Shown here: piece by piece, positions 24,284 through 32,230 of the stretch | How positions within the stretch are numbered: position 1 is the stretch's first letter | Layout of the letters: each line of letters begins with the position of its first letter | Assembly: GCA_016213105.1 (NCBI GenBank) | Contig: JACRBN010000018.1 | Span: 1-64,000 of the forward strand | Length of the DNA: 64,000 bases | Source: Chloroflexota bacterium | GTDB lineage: Bacteria; Chloroflexota; Anaerolineae; Anaerolineales; Villigracilaceae | Reading direction: 5' to 3' | Program-made: the position numbers and the translations under genes | The notes under the pieces: model-generated | What the model was told of the DNA's origin: nothing | Seen by the model: only the letters and a program-made list of their open reading frames with translations | The model's database searches: none

Positions 24284-27200
24284 TCAACGATAACTCTGCT
24301 CATTGAGCATCTCCAGGAAAATCTCGACCACCTGGGGGTCGAATTCCTTTCCAGACTGCTCCTTCACATAAGCGTTGGCGTATTCCCTGCCAAAAGCCGG
24401 GCGGAAGGGACGCGCATGCTGAAGGACCGTCCATACCTTGACAACAGAAAATATCCGCGCTTCGAGTGGAATCTCCTTTCCGTGCAGGCCTCTGGGATAC
24501 CCATTGCCGTCCCAGCGTTCGTGATGACAATAGGGGATGTTCATGGCAGGCCTCAGGTATGCAATCGACTGTAAAAAATCGTACGCAAACACAGGATGGC
24601 GATGGATTTCATCCCATTCCTCGTCTGTTAGTGGAGCTGATTTTAACAAAATGTTATCAGAAATGTCCAGTTTTCCAATGTCGTGCAAGAGTACCCCCCG
24701 GTAGATATGGGACATCTCCGATTCTGGAAGTTCCATCCGGTGAGCCATATCCAGCGTCAGGGAAGCCAGGGTCTGGGCCAATTCGTCGGGTTCGTGGTGG
24801 CGCATTTGCAGGACGCGCGCCCAGCCTTCGATGGCCGCATCATAGGCCACGGCCAGCTCGGTAAAGGAGCGCTGCATGTCGTTGAACAGGCTTGCATCCT
24901 CCACGGCCACGGCGGCCTGGCGCGCCAAAATCTCCAGGAAGTGGATCCAGCCAGAATTAGGCTCCACCAGCCGACGATAGAAAAGTTCCAGCACGCCCTT
25001 GACCTGTCCCTTGGCCACCAGCGGAACAGCATACATCGAGACGAAGTCCTCGCCCACGATCCGCTCGGGGTGACGCAGGGGCACCTGGGGCGAAAACAGA
25101 TCATACTCGCTGATCACGCTCCGCTCGAGCGCGGCGACCCCGGCCTGGTCCTCCCCCAACAGCAGGGACACGCGCCGTATGGCGCTCCCACGGAACCCGC
25201 GTCCCGCCGCGTATTCCAGCATTTGCAGGTGCGGGTTGAGCAGCATCACATCCACTGCGTCGGTCTCCAGGTGCATGGAGATTTGCGAAACGAGGATGTT
25301 CAACGTCACCTGCAGGTCCAGGCTCGACGCGATGGCCGCATCGATATTGGAAAGCACCGTCAACTGGTGCAGGCGTTCATCGGTTTGCAGGTAGAGGCGC
25401 ACGTGCTCAACCATCAAGGCCGCTTGCGAGGCGATGAGCTCGATCAGGCGAATATCGTCCTGGCTGTAAGCGGATAGCTTCTGGTTTTGCAGGTCAATCG
25501 CGCCCAGGACACGGTCCCCGGTTCGCAGCGGAACAACCAGTTCGGATAAAGCCTTTTCCCAGCCCTCGATGTAATCTTCGTAGGCATGGACATCGCTGAC
25601 AAAAATGGAATCTTTTGTGCGAATGGCCTTGGCGATAATGCCAGGCCCCTTGGTCGTCAGCAAGGCGGGCTTGATCAAATCTACAAAGGGACCAGCCGCC
25701 CCAGCGCGATCCAGGGTCAGGCCATCCTCCTTGACCAGCCAGATGCTGCAATGCGAATTGTGGAATTCCGACGCCAGCAGGTTGGCAATCGACCGGCACA
25801 AGGTCGGGATGTCGCTGGAGACGCCGGCCAGCAGCGTGGACGAGGCGCGCGCCAGCCGATCCAATTCGCGGTTGCGGTCGCCGATCTCCGAAAAAAGGCG
25901 CGCGTTGAAAATGGCGGAGGCGGCCTGCTCAGCCAGCAGGGACAGGGAGAGTTGGTCGTATTCATTAAATCTTCGGGCGGCGTCGACCGACTCGATGCCC
26001 AGAATTCCAATCAGGCTTCCACCATAGAGCATGGGCACTTCCAGGACGGCCCGCACCACGCGGTCTTCGTAGACGCGGGCGCGGTTATCCCACTCGCTAT
26101 AGTCTTCCACGATCAATGGCTGGAGAGTGGCGGCCACACGACCCGCCATGCCCTCTCCCAATTTCAAGGTTGTTCCCAACATCAACTCCGAATCGGAGAC
26201 CACCGAAAGCACCACTTCCCGCCGCGCTTCATCGTACAGGTAGATAAAAGCATTGGAAACGCGATAAAAGCCAGTGGCCTTGTTGACGATCAGGTTCAGC
26301 ACCGTGCCCAGGTCGCGGCGGCTCATGATCTCGACCGCCACCTGATACAGGCTGGAAAACTCATTCGCCCGGTAGCGGGCCTCGGTCAGCAGTCGATTCT
26401 TTTCCAGCACCAGGGCCGCCTGGCCAGCCAGCAGGCGGATCAACTGGACTTCATCCTCCGTCCACTGGCGCGACACCGTATCGAAAACAACCAGGGAGCC
26501 GACTGAATTGGAGGAGACATGGAACGGCTCCATCACCAGGGCGCGGATATTTTCCCGCTTCACCAGGTGCGGCATATATTTGGAATCCTCCGCAACATCC
26601 CCAACGGAAAAGGAATGCCAATGTTCCAACATTCCCGCGCGAATGGCCTCTGAAAACTCCTCATCCAGGCTTCGGCTATCCTTGAAACCATAGGTTGCAG
26701 TGATGAAGCGACGCGACGCGCTCTCCATCGCCACAATGGCCGACTTGGGTGCCTTGACGAGGCCCGAAATATGCAGGCACACCAAATTCAGGATGGATTG
26801 GGCATCCTCCACCGCCAGGATCTCACGGTCGATGTCTGCCAGGGATTGCAGGGCCTGGATCTTCTCCTGAACCGCCGCTTCGGCCCGCTTGCGATCGGTG
26901 ACATCCTCCACCATCGACTCGTAATACTGGATGGCGCCCTTCTCGTCGTGGACCGCCCTGGCGCTTTCACGCACATATATGGCCGAGCCATCCGCCTTGA
27001 GCCAGCCGACTTCCAACCCCCGCACCTCCCCGTCACGCTCCATCCGCTCGACAAAATCCCGGCGGGAGTATCCTTCCGCAAAACCGTTCTGCCAAAGATT
27101 ACGCTTCTTCAACTCCTCCAGGCTGTCGAAACCCAACATGCGCACCATGGCCATATTGGCCAGGAGGATCTGTCCATCGGGGGTTGTGCGCGCCAGTCCC

Positions 27201-28150
27201 ACGCTGGCATTCTCGAACACGCCGCGAAAACTCGCTTCGCTGGAACGCAGGGCTTCGTAGATGCGTTTGCGATGGATCACCATCGCCACCTGCGAGGAAA
27301 CAAATTCCAACATGCGCTGCTCGGGTTCCCCATAGGCATGACGGTCGTGATAATGTTGAACCACCATCACCCCGATGGAAACCCCGCTCACAGTCAACGG
27401 CACACCCAGCCAAATGGACGAGGACGGACCGACCGCATCCACCACGCCTTTCAAGGCCAGGGATTCCTGGCTCTCCTGGGCGCACAACAGCGACTCGCCG
27501 CTGCGCAGCACATATTCGGTCAGACCATTTCCCGCCTTGACCGTGGTTTCGGTCAATTGATCCAACTCATCCACAAAATACGGAAAACTCAAGGTTTCCT
27601 GGATTGGGTCATACAGGGCGATGTAAAAATTATCGGCATACATTACCCGCCCAATAACGCGATGGATTTCCGGCAGAAGATCATCCAGGGATGCGGCGCT
27701 TTCTGCCGCCTCCGCGATTTGATACACCGCCTCCTGGAGGACCTGGGCCTGATTCCGTTTCGCGGGCTGCTCCTGCTCCCGGTTGCGCGCCAGGGCTTTT
27801 TTCAAGACAGTGGGCAGGCGCCGCAAATGATCCGCATCCAACAGGACATAATCCTCGATGTTTCCCTTTTCGAGCAAGGTCAGGGCCACCCCTTCGGATT
27901 CAGGCTCCACCAGGAGAACGATGGGAAGGGGCAGATCCAATGTCTTCAGGACTTCCTTATCCCCCAAAGAGTTCATATCCGCAACGAGCAGATCGAAGGC
28001 TCGGGCTTCGAGTCTGTCCAGGCTGCCCACTCGTGTAATCGAAAAAGCCCCTTGCCCTTGGTCCAGGATGACTGAAACAGACTCCACATGGGGTGAAGCA
28101 TCCACCATCACCAACACAACTCGAATCACCTGATCAGGGGATAAATCCAT
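24284..28150 (-). CDS. Multi-GAF/PAS sensor protein with C-terminal HD-GYP domain
   Basis: A 1288-residue cytoplasmic sensor. By eye: a receiver-like N-terminus (about 1-125, FDLLVADMNSLGD), GAF (about 155-300), PAS (about 305-430, VFENASVGLARTTPDG), three further GAF modules (about 445-590, 605-760, 790-930), another GAF (about 950-1080) and HD-GYP (about 1095-1288). HDIGK and HHERWDGNGYP are intact. However, the segment that normally reads ARI..V.DV.DAL is ARIFSVVKVWTVL, so the Asp expected to ligand metal is Lys. Phosphodiesterase activity is therefore doubtful. It has its own good promoter and is followed after 155 bp by the exopolysaccharide block, suggesting it relays small-molecule signals to polymer production. 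Confidence 0.88.
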   Translation of the reverse strand: MDLSPDQVIRVVLVMVDASPHVESVSVILDQGQGAFSITRVGSLDRLEARAFDLLVADMNSLGDKEVLKTLDLPLPIVLLVEPESEGVALTLLEKGNIEDYVLLDADHLRRLPTVLKKALARNREQEQPAKRNQAQVLQEAVYQIAEAAESAASLDDLLPEIHRVIGRVMYADNFYIALYDPIQETLSFPYFVDELDQLTETTVKAGNGLTEYVLRSGESLLCAQESQESLALKGVVDAVGPSSSIWLGVPLTVSGVSIGVMVVQHYHDRHAYGEPEQRMLEFVSSQVAMVIHRKRIYEALRSSEASFRGVFENASVGLARTTPDGQILLANMAMVRMLGFDSLEELKKRNLWQNGFAEGYSRRDFVERMERDGEVRGLEVGWLKADGSAIYVRESARAVHDEKGAIQYYESMVEDVTDRKRAEAAVQEKIQALQSLADIDREILAVEDAQSILNLVCLHISGLVKAPKSAIVAMESASRRFITATYGFKDSRSLDEEFSEAIRAGMLEHWHSFSVGDVAEDSKYMPHLVKRENIRALVMEPFHVSSNSVGSLVVFDTVSRQWTEDEVQLIRLLAGQAALVLEKNRLLTEARYRANEFSSLYQVAVEIMSRRDLGTVLNLIVNKATGFYRVSNAFIYLYDEARREVVLSVVSDSELMLGTTLKLGEGMAGRVAATLQPLIVEDYSEWDNRARVYEDRVVRAVLEVPMLYGGSLIGILGIESVDAARRFNEYDQLSLSLLAEQAASAIFNARLFSEIGDRNRELDRLARASSTLLAGVSSDIPTLCRSIANLLASEFHNSHCSIWLVKEDGLTLDRAGAAGPFVDLIKPALLTTKGPGIIAKAIRTKDSIFVSDVHAYEDYIEGWEKALSELVVPLRTGDRVLGAIDLQNQKLSAYSQDDIRLIELIASQAALMVEHVRLYLQTDERLHQLTVLSNIDAAIASSLDLQVTLNILVSQISMHLETDAVDVMLLNPHLQMLEYAAGRGFRGSAIRRVSLLLGEDQAGVAALERSVISEYDLFSPQVPLRHPERIVGEDFVSMYAVPLVAKGQVKGVLELFYRRLVEPNSGWIHFLEILARQAAVAVEDASLFNDMQRSFTELAVAYDAAIEGWARVLQMRHHEPDELAQTLASLTLDMAHRMELPESEMSHIYRGVLLHDIGKLDISDNILLKSAPLTDEEWDEIHRHPVFAYDFLQSIAYLRPAMNIPYCHHERWDGNGYPRGLHGKEIPLEARIFSVVKVWTVLQHARPFRPAFGREYANAYVKEQSGKEFDPQVVEIFLEMLNEQSYR

Positions 28151-28203
28151 AAATATCGAAACAATCCTGCTTTCGCTCGAATAGCTAATAAACGGTTAAA
28201 AAT

Positions 28204-28232
28204 AGAATAACATCATCACTGCCAAAGTACAA
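28204..28232 (-). promoter_or_regulatory. Sigma-70-type promoter of the HD-GYP sensor gene
   Basis: Minus strand: -35 TTGTAC (28227-28232), 17-bp spacer, -10 TATTCT (28204-28209). Expected start of transcription is near 28196, giving a leader of about 46 bases before the ATG at 28150. Confidence 0.65.
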
Positions 28233-28430
28233 CAGCTTTTTCATAGGAATGTACACAACCCATTAACGCCGTTAATATTACTCGCGATGGTACCACATGG
28301 CGGCTGAATTGCAAGCAAGCCGGGAAAATTACCCGGCGGATAGTATGGATCAAATTGTTGGGTGGCTGTAAAGCAGAGGCCCGGCGGGCTGGGATAAAAT
28401 TCCGTAACCTAATGCCTCGGGAGGGCAGGT

Positions 28431-28700
28431 ATGACTGAAGACCTTTACACGTTACAACCGCAACAGATCGTCATGTACTCCGTGGACTGGTGCCCGGACT
28501 GTAAACGCGCCAAGGCCTATTTCGAACGGAACCAGATCCAGCACCTGACCGTGAATGTGGACAATGACGCCCGGGGCGCCGATTTTGTGAAGGAAGTCAA
28601 TCGCGGAAGCCGCTCGGTGCCCACCATCATCTTCCCGGACGGCTCGGTTATGGTCGAGCCATCCAGCCAGCAATTGGAAGAAAAATTTTCCCAATCCTGA
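28431..28700 (+). CDS. Glutaredoxin-like protein (mycoredoxin type)
   Basis: An 89-residue thioredoxin-fold protein with the redox motif WCPDC (about residues 20-24), the cis-Pro block SVPTIIF (about 63-69) and a glutaredoxin-like beta-alpha pattern. Family members reduce disulfides or mixed disulfides with low-molecular-weight thiols in the cytoplasm. A strong GGGAGGGCAGG precedes the ATG. It is a single-gene unit ended by its own terminator. Confidence 0.93.
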   Translation: MTEDLYTLQPQQIVMYSVDWCPDCKRAKAYFERNQIQHLTVNVDNDARGADFVKEVNRGSRSVPTIIFPDGSVMVEPSSQQLEEKFSQS

Positions 28701-28718
28701 CCCTGTTCCCAGACAACG

Positions 28719-28748
28719 AAAAAGCGGCAGAGGTTCTGCCGCTTTTTG
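28719..28748 (+). terminator. Rho-independent terminator of the glutaredoxin-like gene
   Basis: Stem AAAAGCGGCAG (28720-28730) with CTGCCGCTTTT (28736-28746), five-base loop, five Ts. The A-rich upstream side makes it potentially bidirectional. Confidence 0.88.
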
Positions 28749-28773
28749 ATTCCGAATCATGGCTGTTAAATGA

Positions 28774-28810
28774 CCCTGCCGCAGGGTGAGGGGGGCACCC
28801 TACGGCAGGA
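28774..28810. repeat. Hairpin repeat between genes
   Basis: Inverted repeat CCTGCCGCAGGGTG (28775-28788) with CACCCTACGGCAGG (28796-28809), one mismatch in 14, G-rich loop. It resembles REP-type palindromes and lies beyond the terminator of the preceding gene. Confidence 0.65.
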
Positions 28811-28977
28811 TCAAATTCATTTTACATGAAATCCGTTAAATTACAAGGGGAAATTTTTTCGAGATTAAGACCACCTTGCCAGTCCCCGAAGGCAGGATAC
28901 AATTGAGTTGCTGCGCGTTTCTCATTTTTTTGTGCGCGCCTCAAAAGCTGCCACCAGCAGCGACAAAGGATACTCTC

Positions 28978-29640
28978 ATGAAAAAGATACTTCCCCTCAT
29001 TTTGCTGGCGCTCCTCCTCCAGGCGTGTGACGTGTGGAACGTCACCCCGCTGGTCGTTCCCACCTGGACGCCGTTCCCTTCCCGCACACCTGGGATCTTT
29101 ACCCCGACGCCCATCATCCTGGTGCCCAGCATGACCGCCTCCGCCACGCCTGGGATCATCGTCATCACACCCGTCACGCCCACTGAAACGCCGACCCTGA
29201 TTCCCACGCTCCCGCCCGTGACTGACACGGCCAGCATGACCTTTACCGCCATCCCCGTGCAGGCCATGCAGGTCGAGATCATCGGCTGCAACACCGGCAT
29301 CGACATTGTCCACGGCATGGGCGAGGTGACCAATGCCTACGTGATCCTCAAGAACACGGGCACAGTGGATCTGCCCAATGCCTGTGGCCTGCTGCGTGCC
29401 GTGGATGAGGATCGCGACCACCCGGACAAGCTGGCCTGCGTGCCCAGCCTGCCGGTCGGCTACCAGGTTACTCTGAAGTTGACCGTCGATTCAGCCTACC
29501 AGAAGGATACGATCATCCAGGTGGACGGCCTGTCCAATGATGTGGTGCTCCTGCGCATCGACAAACAATCCTGCACCGACCTCGACATTGTCGGCGGTGT
29601 GCCTGGCGACATCGGCGCGATCAAACCGATCACCCCATAA
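28978..29640 (+). CDS. Predicted lipoprotein with Thr/Pro-rich stalk
   Basis: A 220-residue exported protein. The start at 28978 gives a clean lipoprotein signal (KKILPLILLALLLQAC). A stalk of about 70 residues is rich in T, P and V (for example FTPTPIILVPSMTASATPG). A C-terminal domain of about 110 residues follows (MQVEIIGCNTGIDIVHGMGEVTNAYVILKN...), beta-rich with a pair of Cys residues (GCN, then ACGL) and looking like an immunoglobulin-type domain. Function unknown; probably displayed on the cell surface. Confidence 0.85.
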   Translation: MKKILPLILLALLLQACDVWNVTPLVVPTWTPFPSRTPGIFTPTPIILVPSMTASATPGIIVITPVTPTETPTLIPTLPPVTDTASMTFTAIPVQAMQVEIIGCNTGIDIVHGMGEVTNAYVILKNTGTVDLPNACGLLRAVDEDRDHPDKLACVPSLPVGYQVTLKLTVDSAYQKDTIIQVDGLSNDVVLLRIDKQSCTDLDIVGGVPGDIGAIKPITP

Positions 29641-29642
29641 GC

Positions 29643-29672
29643 AAAACGGGCGACATCCGTCGCCCGTTTTAT
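29643..29672 (+). terminator. Rho-independent terminator (probably bidirectional)
   Basis: 12-bp perfect stem AAAACGGGCGAC (29643-29654) / GTCGCCCGTTTT (29659-29670) with a four-base loop. It lies between the convergent lipoprotein and histidine kinase genes and has A/T tracts on both sides. Confidence 0.85.
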
Positions 29673-29686
29673 TTCGTAACCTGTGG

Positions 29687-29705
29687 GGCGGGTTGCCAAC
29701 CCGCC
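29687..29705. repeat. Short palindrome GGCGGGTT-GCC-AACCCGCC
   Basis: Perfect 8-bp arms around a GCC loop, at the 3' end of the histidine kinase gene. It shares its N-TT-GG/GC-C-AA-N design with palindromes at 55048, 62940 and 62973. Confidence 0.6.
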
Positions 29706-29720
29706 AGGGTTGAGCCTGAG

Positions 29721-30878
29721 CTACTTGCTGGCAGGCAGGGTAAAGAAGAACGTGCTGCCTTTTCCCTCGCCATCGCTTTCGGCCCAGATGCGACCGCCGT
29801 GCGCTTCGACCAGGTGCTTCGCAATGGTCAGGCCAATGCCCGAACCGCCGCGCACCCGCGAACGGGACTTGTCCACGCGGTAGAAGCGGTCGAAGATGTG
29901 CGTCAGGTGCTCGGCGGGAATACCAGCGCCTGTGTCCCTGACTATAAAAAGGATTTCATCTCCCTCGGACTGCACACCGAGAGTCACGCTCCCGCCTGCG
30001 GGGGTATGTTGCAGGGCGTTGCCAGCCAGGTTGGTGAGCACCTGCACGATGCGATCCTCGTCAGCCAGGACTCGCACGGGGGATGGAGGCAGGCTGGAGG
30101 TCAGGCTGACGCCCTTGTCCTCGAACTGGAATCCCAGCCGCTTGCGGATCGTGCCCATCAGCGCGGCCGCATCCACGGGGCGCAAATCCAAGGGATAGGC
30201 GCGCGCCTCCACACGGCTCAACTCCTGCAGGTCATCCACGAGACGGCTGAGGCGGTCGGCCTCCTGGTGGATCTGTTCGAAGGTCTCGGGCGAAGAAGGC
30301 AGCACTCCGTCGATCAAACCTTCCATCGAACCTTTGATGGCAGTCAGCGGGGTGCGCAGTTCGTGGGTCACATCGCCGATCAAACGGCGGCGCATGGACT
30401 CGACCTGTTCCAACTGTTCAGCCATCTGGTTGAAACGCAAGGCCAGCTGTCCCAACTCATCTTTGCCAGTGGCCTGCACACGCTCATCGTAGTGGCCTTC
30501 GGCAATACGCTGGCTGGCAGACATCATGGCGCGCAGGGGCGCAACGATACTGCGACTCAACAGGATGCTGACACCCACCGCCGCCAGGGAGGCTGCCAAT
30601 ACCGAGATCAACAGAGACTCGTTGAACGAGGCCTGGAAGTTTTGATAAAAATCAGCCATCATGCCGCCGCCCTGGCCATTTCCCTGTCCGCGTCCCTGCC
30701 CCTGGCCCTGGCCCGTCATACCCATGCCCAACTGCTCCTCCATGTAGAGCAAATGGTTCTGGAAAGCGCGCGGGGTCGTGAAGCGCGTGATCAGGAAGAT
30801 GACTGTCATGCCGATCAAAATGACGGCCAGGAAGGAAAGGAACAGGCGAATGCCCAGGCGGGATCGGATCAGACTCAT
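29721..30878 (-). CDS. Membrane sensor histidine kinase (OmpR-type partner)
   Basis: A 385-residue class I kinase. Helix 1 (about 10-32), an extracytoplasmic segment with an unusual Gly/Gln/Met-rich stretch (GMTGQGQGQGRGQGNGQGGG, about 58-78), helix 2 (about 95-117), HAMP (about 118-170), HisKA with the phospho-acceptor HELRTPLTAIKGS, and HATPase with NALQHTPAGG (N box), DTGAGIP (G1) and GSGIGLTIAK (G2). The ATG at 30878 overlaps the response regulator stop (ATGA), so the two are co-translated. The stimulus is unknown; the linked divergent operon suggests redox or metal stress. Confidence 0.95.
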   Translation of the reverse strand: MSLIRSRLGIRLFLSFLAVILIGMTVIFLITRFTTPRAFQNHLLYMEEQLGMGMTGQGQGQGRGQGNGQGGGMMADFYQNFQASFNESLLISVLAASLAAVGVSILLSRSIVAPLRAMMSASQRIAEGHYDERVQATGKDELGQLALRFNQMAEQLEQVESMRRRLIGDVTHELRTPLTAIKGSMEGLIDGVLPSSPETFEQIHQEADRLSRLVDDLQELSRVEARAYPLDLRPVDAAALMGTIRKRLGFQFEDKGVSLTSSLPPSPVRVLADEDRIVQVLTNLAGNALQHTPAGGSVTLGVQSEGDEILFIVRDTGAGIPAEHLTHIFDRFYRVDKSRSRVRGGSGIGLTIAKHLVEAHGGRIWAESDGEGKGSTFFFTLPASK

Positions 30879-31558
30879 AGTGTCTCGTCCTCGAAGCGAT
30901 ACCCCACGCCGCGCACGGTGGCGATCAACCCGCCATCGCCCAACTTCTGCCGCACATGGCCGAGATGCACATCGACCACGCGCATCTCGCCAAAATAGGC
31001 GCCGCCCCACACTTTTTCGAGCAGCTGCTCACGGGTCAGCACGCGGCCGTGATTCTCAGCCAGCACGCGCAGCAGGTCGAATTCAATGGCGGTCAGCTCG
31101 ATGAGCTGATCATCCACTGTAATCTGTCGCGCCCCAATGTCTATACGCAAATGGCGGAAGGAGAGCACCCCCCCTTCTGCCCCGCCGCCTGATCCCGTTT
31201 TGATGCGTCTCAGCGCCGCCTTGACCCGCGCCGTCAACTCACGCGGACTGAACGGCTTGGTGACGTAATCGTCCGCGCCGACGGACAGGCCGACGATCTT
31301 GTCGGTCTCCTCGGTGCGGGCCGTCAGCAAAATGACATACACCTCCGACTCGCGGCGCAGGCGTGAAAGCAGTTCGATGCCGTCCATGCCAGGCAGCATC
31401 ACGTCCAGCACGATCAGATCGGGTTTGTAGGCGCGCGCCGCTTTCAGGCCCGATAAACCATCCAGGGCGGTGTAGACCTCGTAGCCTTCGGGCTTCAGGT
31501 AGGCGCTGACCAGGTTCACAATCGAGGGTTCATCATCGATCACCAATATCTTTGTCAT
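30875..31558 (-). CDS. OmpR/PhoB-family response regulator
   Basis: A 227-residue transcription factor. The receiver has acidic pocket DDE (about 8-10), phospho-acceptor Asp in VLDVMLPGMDG, Thr in LLTART and Lys in TKPFSPREL. The C-terminal winged helix ends RGVGYRFED, with the recognition-helix region VVDVHLGHVRQKLGDGG. It is first of a two-gene operon with the histidine kinase. Three TAAAG direct repeats at 11-bp spacing lie 53-79 bp upstream of its ATG, between it and the divergent YtkA/peroxidase operon, and are a likely binding site. Confidence 0.96.
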   Translation of the reverse strand: MTKILVIDDEPSIVNLVSAYLKPEGYEVYTALDGLSGLKAARAYKPDLIVLDVMLPGMDGIELLSRLRRESEVYVILLTARTEETDKIVGLSVGADDYVTKPFSPRELTARVKAALRRIKTGSGGGAEGGVLSFRHLRIDIGARQITVDDQLIELTAIEFDLLRVLAENHGRVLTREQLLEKVWGGAYFGEMRVVDVHLGHVRQKLGDGGLIATVRGVGYRFEDETL

Positions 31559-31610
31559 GGATACATTTTACCTTTCTTCCCGATGGTAGCCGCGGGCAAT
31601 GAACGGGATA

Positions 31611-31637
31611 TAAAGCAATTATAAAGATTCGGTAAAG
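31611..31637. promoter_or_regulatory. Predicted OmpR-type operator: three TAAAG direct repeats, 11-bp period
   Basis: TAAAG occurs at 31611-31615, 31622-31626 and 31633-31637, exactly 11 bp apart (CTTTA on the minus strand). PhoB/OmpR-family proteins bind tandem direct repeats with this helical spacing. The site lies upstream of the plus-strand promoter at 31653-31680 and overlaps a TATAAT on the minus strand, so it could serve both directions. Confidence 0.6.
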
Positions 31638-31652
31638 CTTTTCGGTTTGTGG

Positions 31653-31680
31653 TTGACGCCATCCCAGCGGCTGGTAATAT
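31653..31680 (+). promoter_or_regulatory. Promoter of the YtkA-like/peroxidase operon
   Basis: -35 TTGACG (31653-31658), 16-bp spacer, -10 TAATAT (31675-31680). The predicted transcript starts near 31687, 37 bases before the ATG at 31724, which is preceded by TTGGAG. Confidence 0.65.
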
Positions 31681-31723
31681 GCCTCTAAAATCGCCCTAAT
31701 TTATCCACATTTGGAGACCCCGC

Positions 31724-32230
31724 ATGAAAAAGCAAGCCATGATCGTTGCAATCACCGTCGCCATCACCACCATGATCGTGATCGTCGGTTTCATTCTGTT
31801 GATGCCCGTAATCGGCCCGCGTTATCTGCATCCGCTGATGTCACAATCCATGCCGATGCACATGAACAATGCCGCCCCCGGCGACCTGGACACCTCCACC
31901 GAACTTCCGACCGATAACGGCCTGTATCGCGTCTCCTTCACCAGCGACCTCGAACCGATCTCAATCAACCAGATGCACACGTGGACTTTGCACGTGGAAA
32001 CCGCCGACGGCCAGGTTGTGGAGGATGCCGTCATCCTCGTGGACGGCGGGATGCCGCAACACGGTCACGGCCTGCCGACCAGCCCGCAGGTCACGCAATA
32101 CCTTGGGAACGGCGACTATCTGGTCGAGGGCCTCAAATTCCAGATGGGCGGCTGGTGGGAGGTGAAGTTCAACATCAGCGCGAACGGACAGAGCGACAAC
32201 GTCACCTTCAACCTCATTCTGGAGGGTTGA
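31724..32230 (+). CDS. YtkA/FixH-like membrane-anchored protein with Met/His-rich linker
   Basis: A 168-residue protein: N-terminal anchor helix (about 7-28), a Met/His-rich linker ([11 protein letters not shown], about 39-50), and a beta-sandwich of about 105 residues of YtkA/FixH type containing [25 protein letters not shown]-like motif ([15 protein letters not shown]) and a final [12 protein letters not shown]. Family members are periplasmic, often linked to copper or cytochrome functions, and the Met/His clusters are consistent with metal binding. Its TGA overlaps the ATG of the di-haem peroxidase gene by one base. Confidence 0.85.
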   Translation: MKKQAMIVAITVAITTMIVIVGFILLMPVIGPRYLHPLMSQSMPMHMNNAAPGDLDTSTELPTDNGLYRVSFTSDLEPISINQMHTWTLHVETADGQVVEDAVILVDGGMPQHGHGLPTSPQVTQYLGNGDYLVEGLKFQMGGWWEVKFNISANGQSDNVTFNLILEG

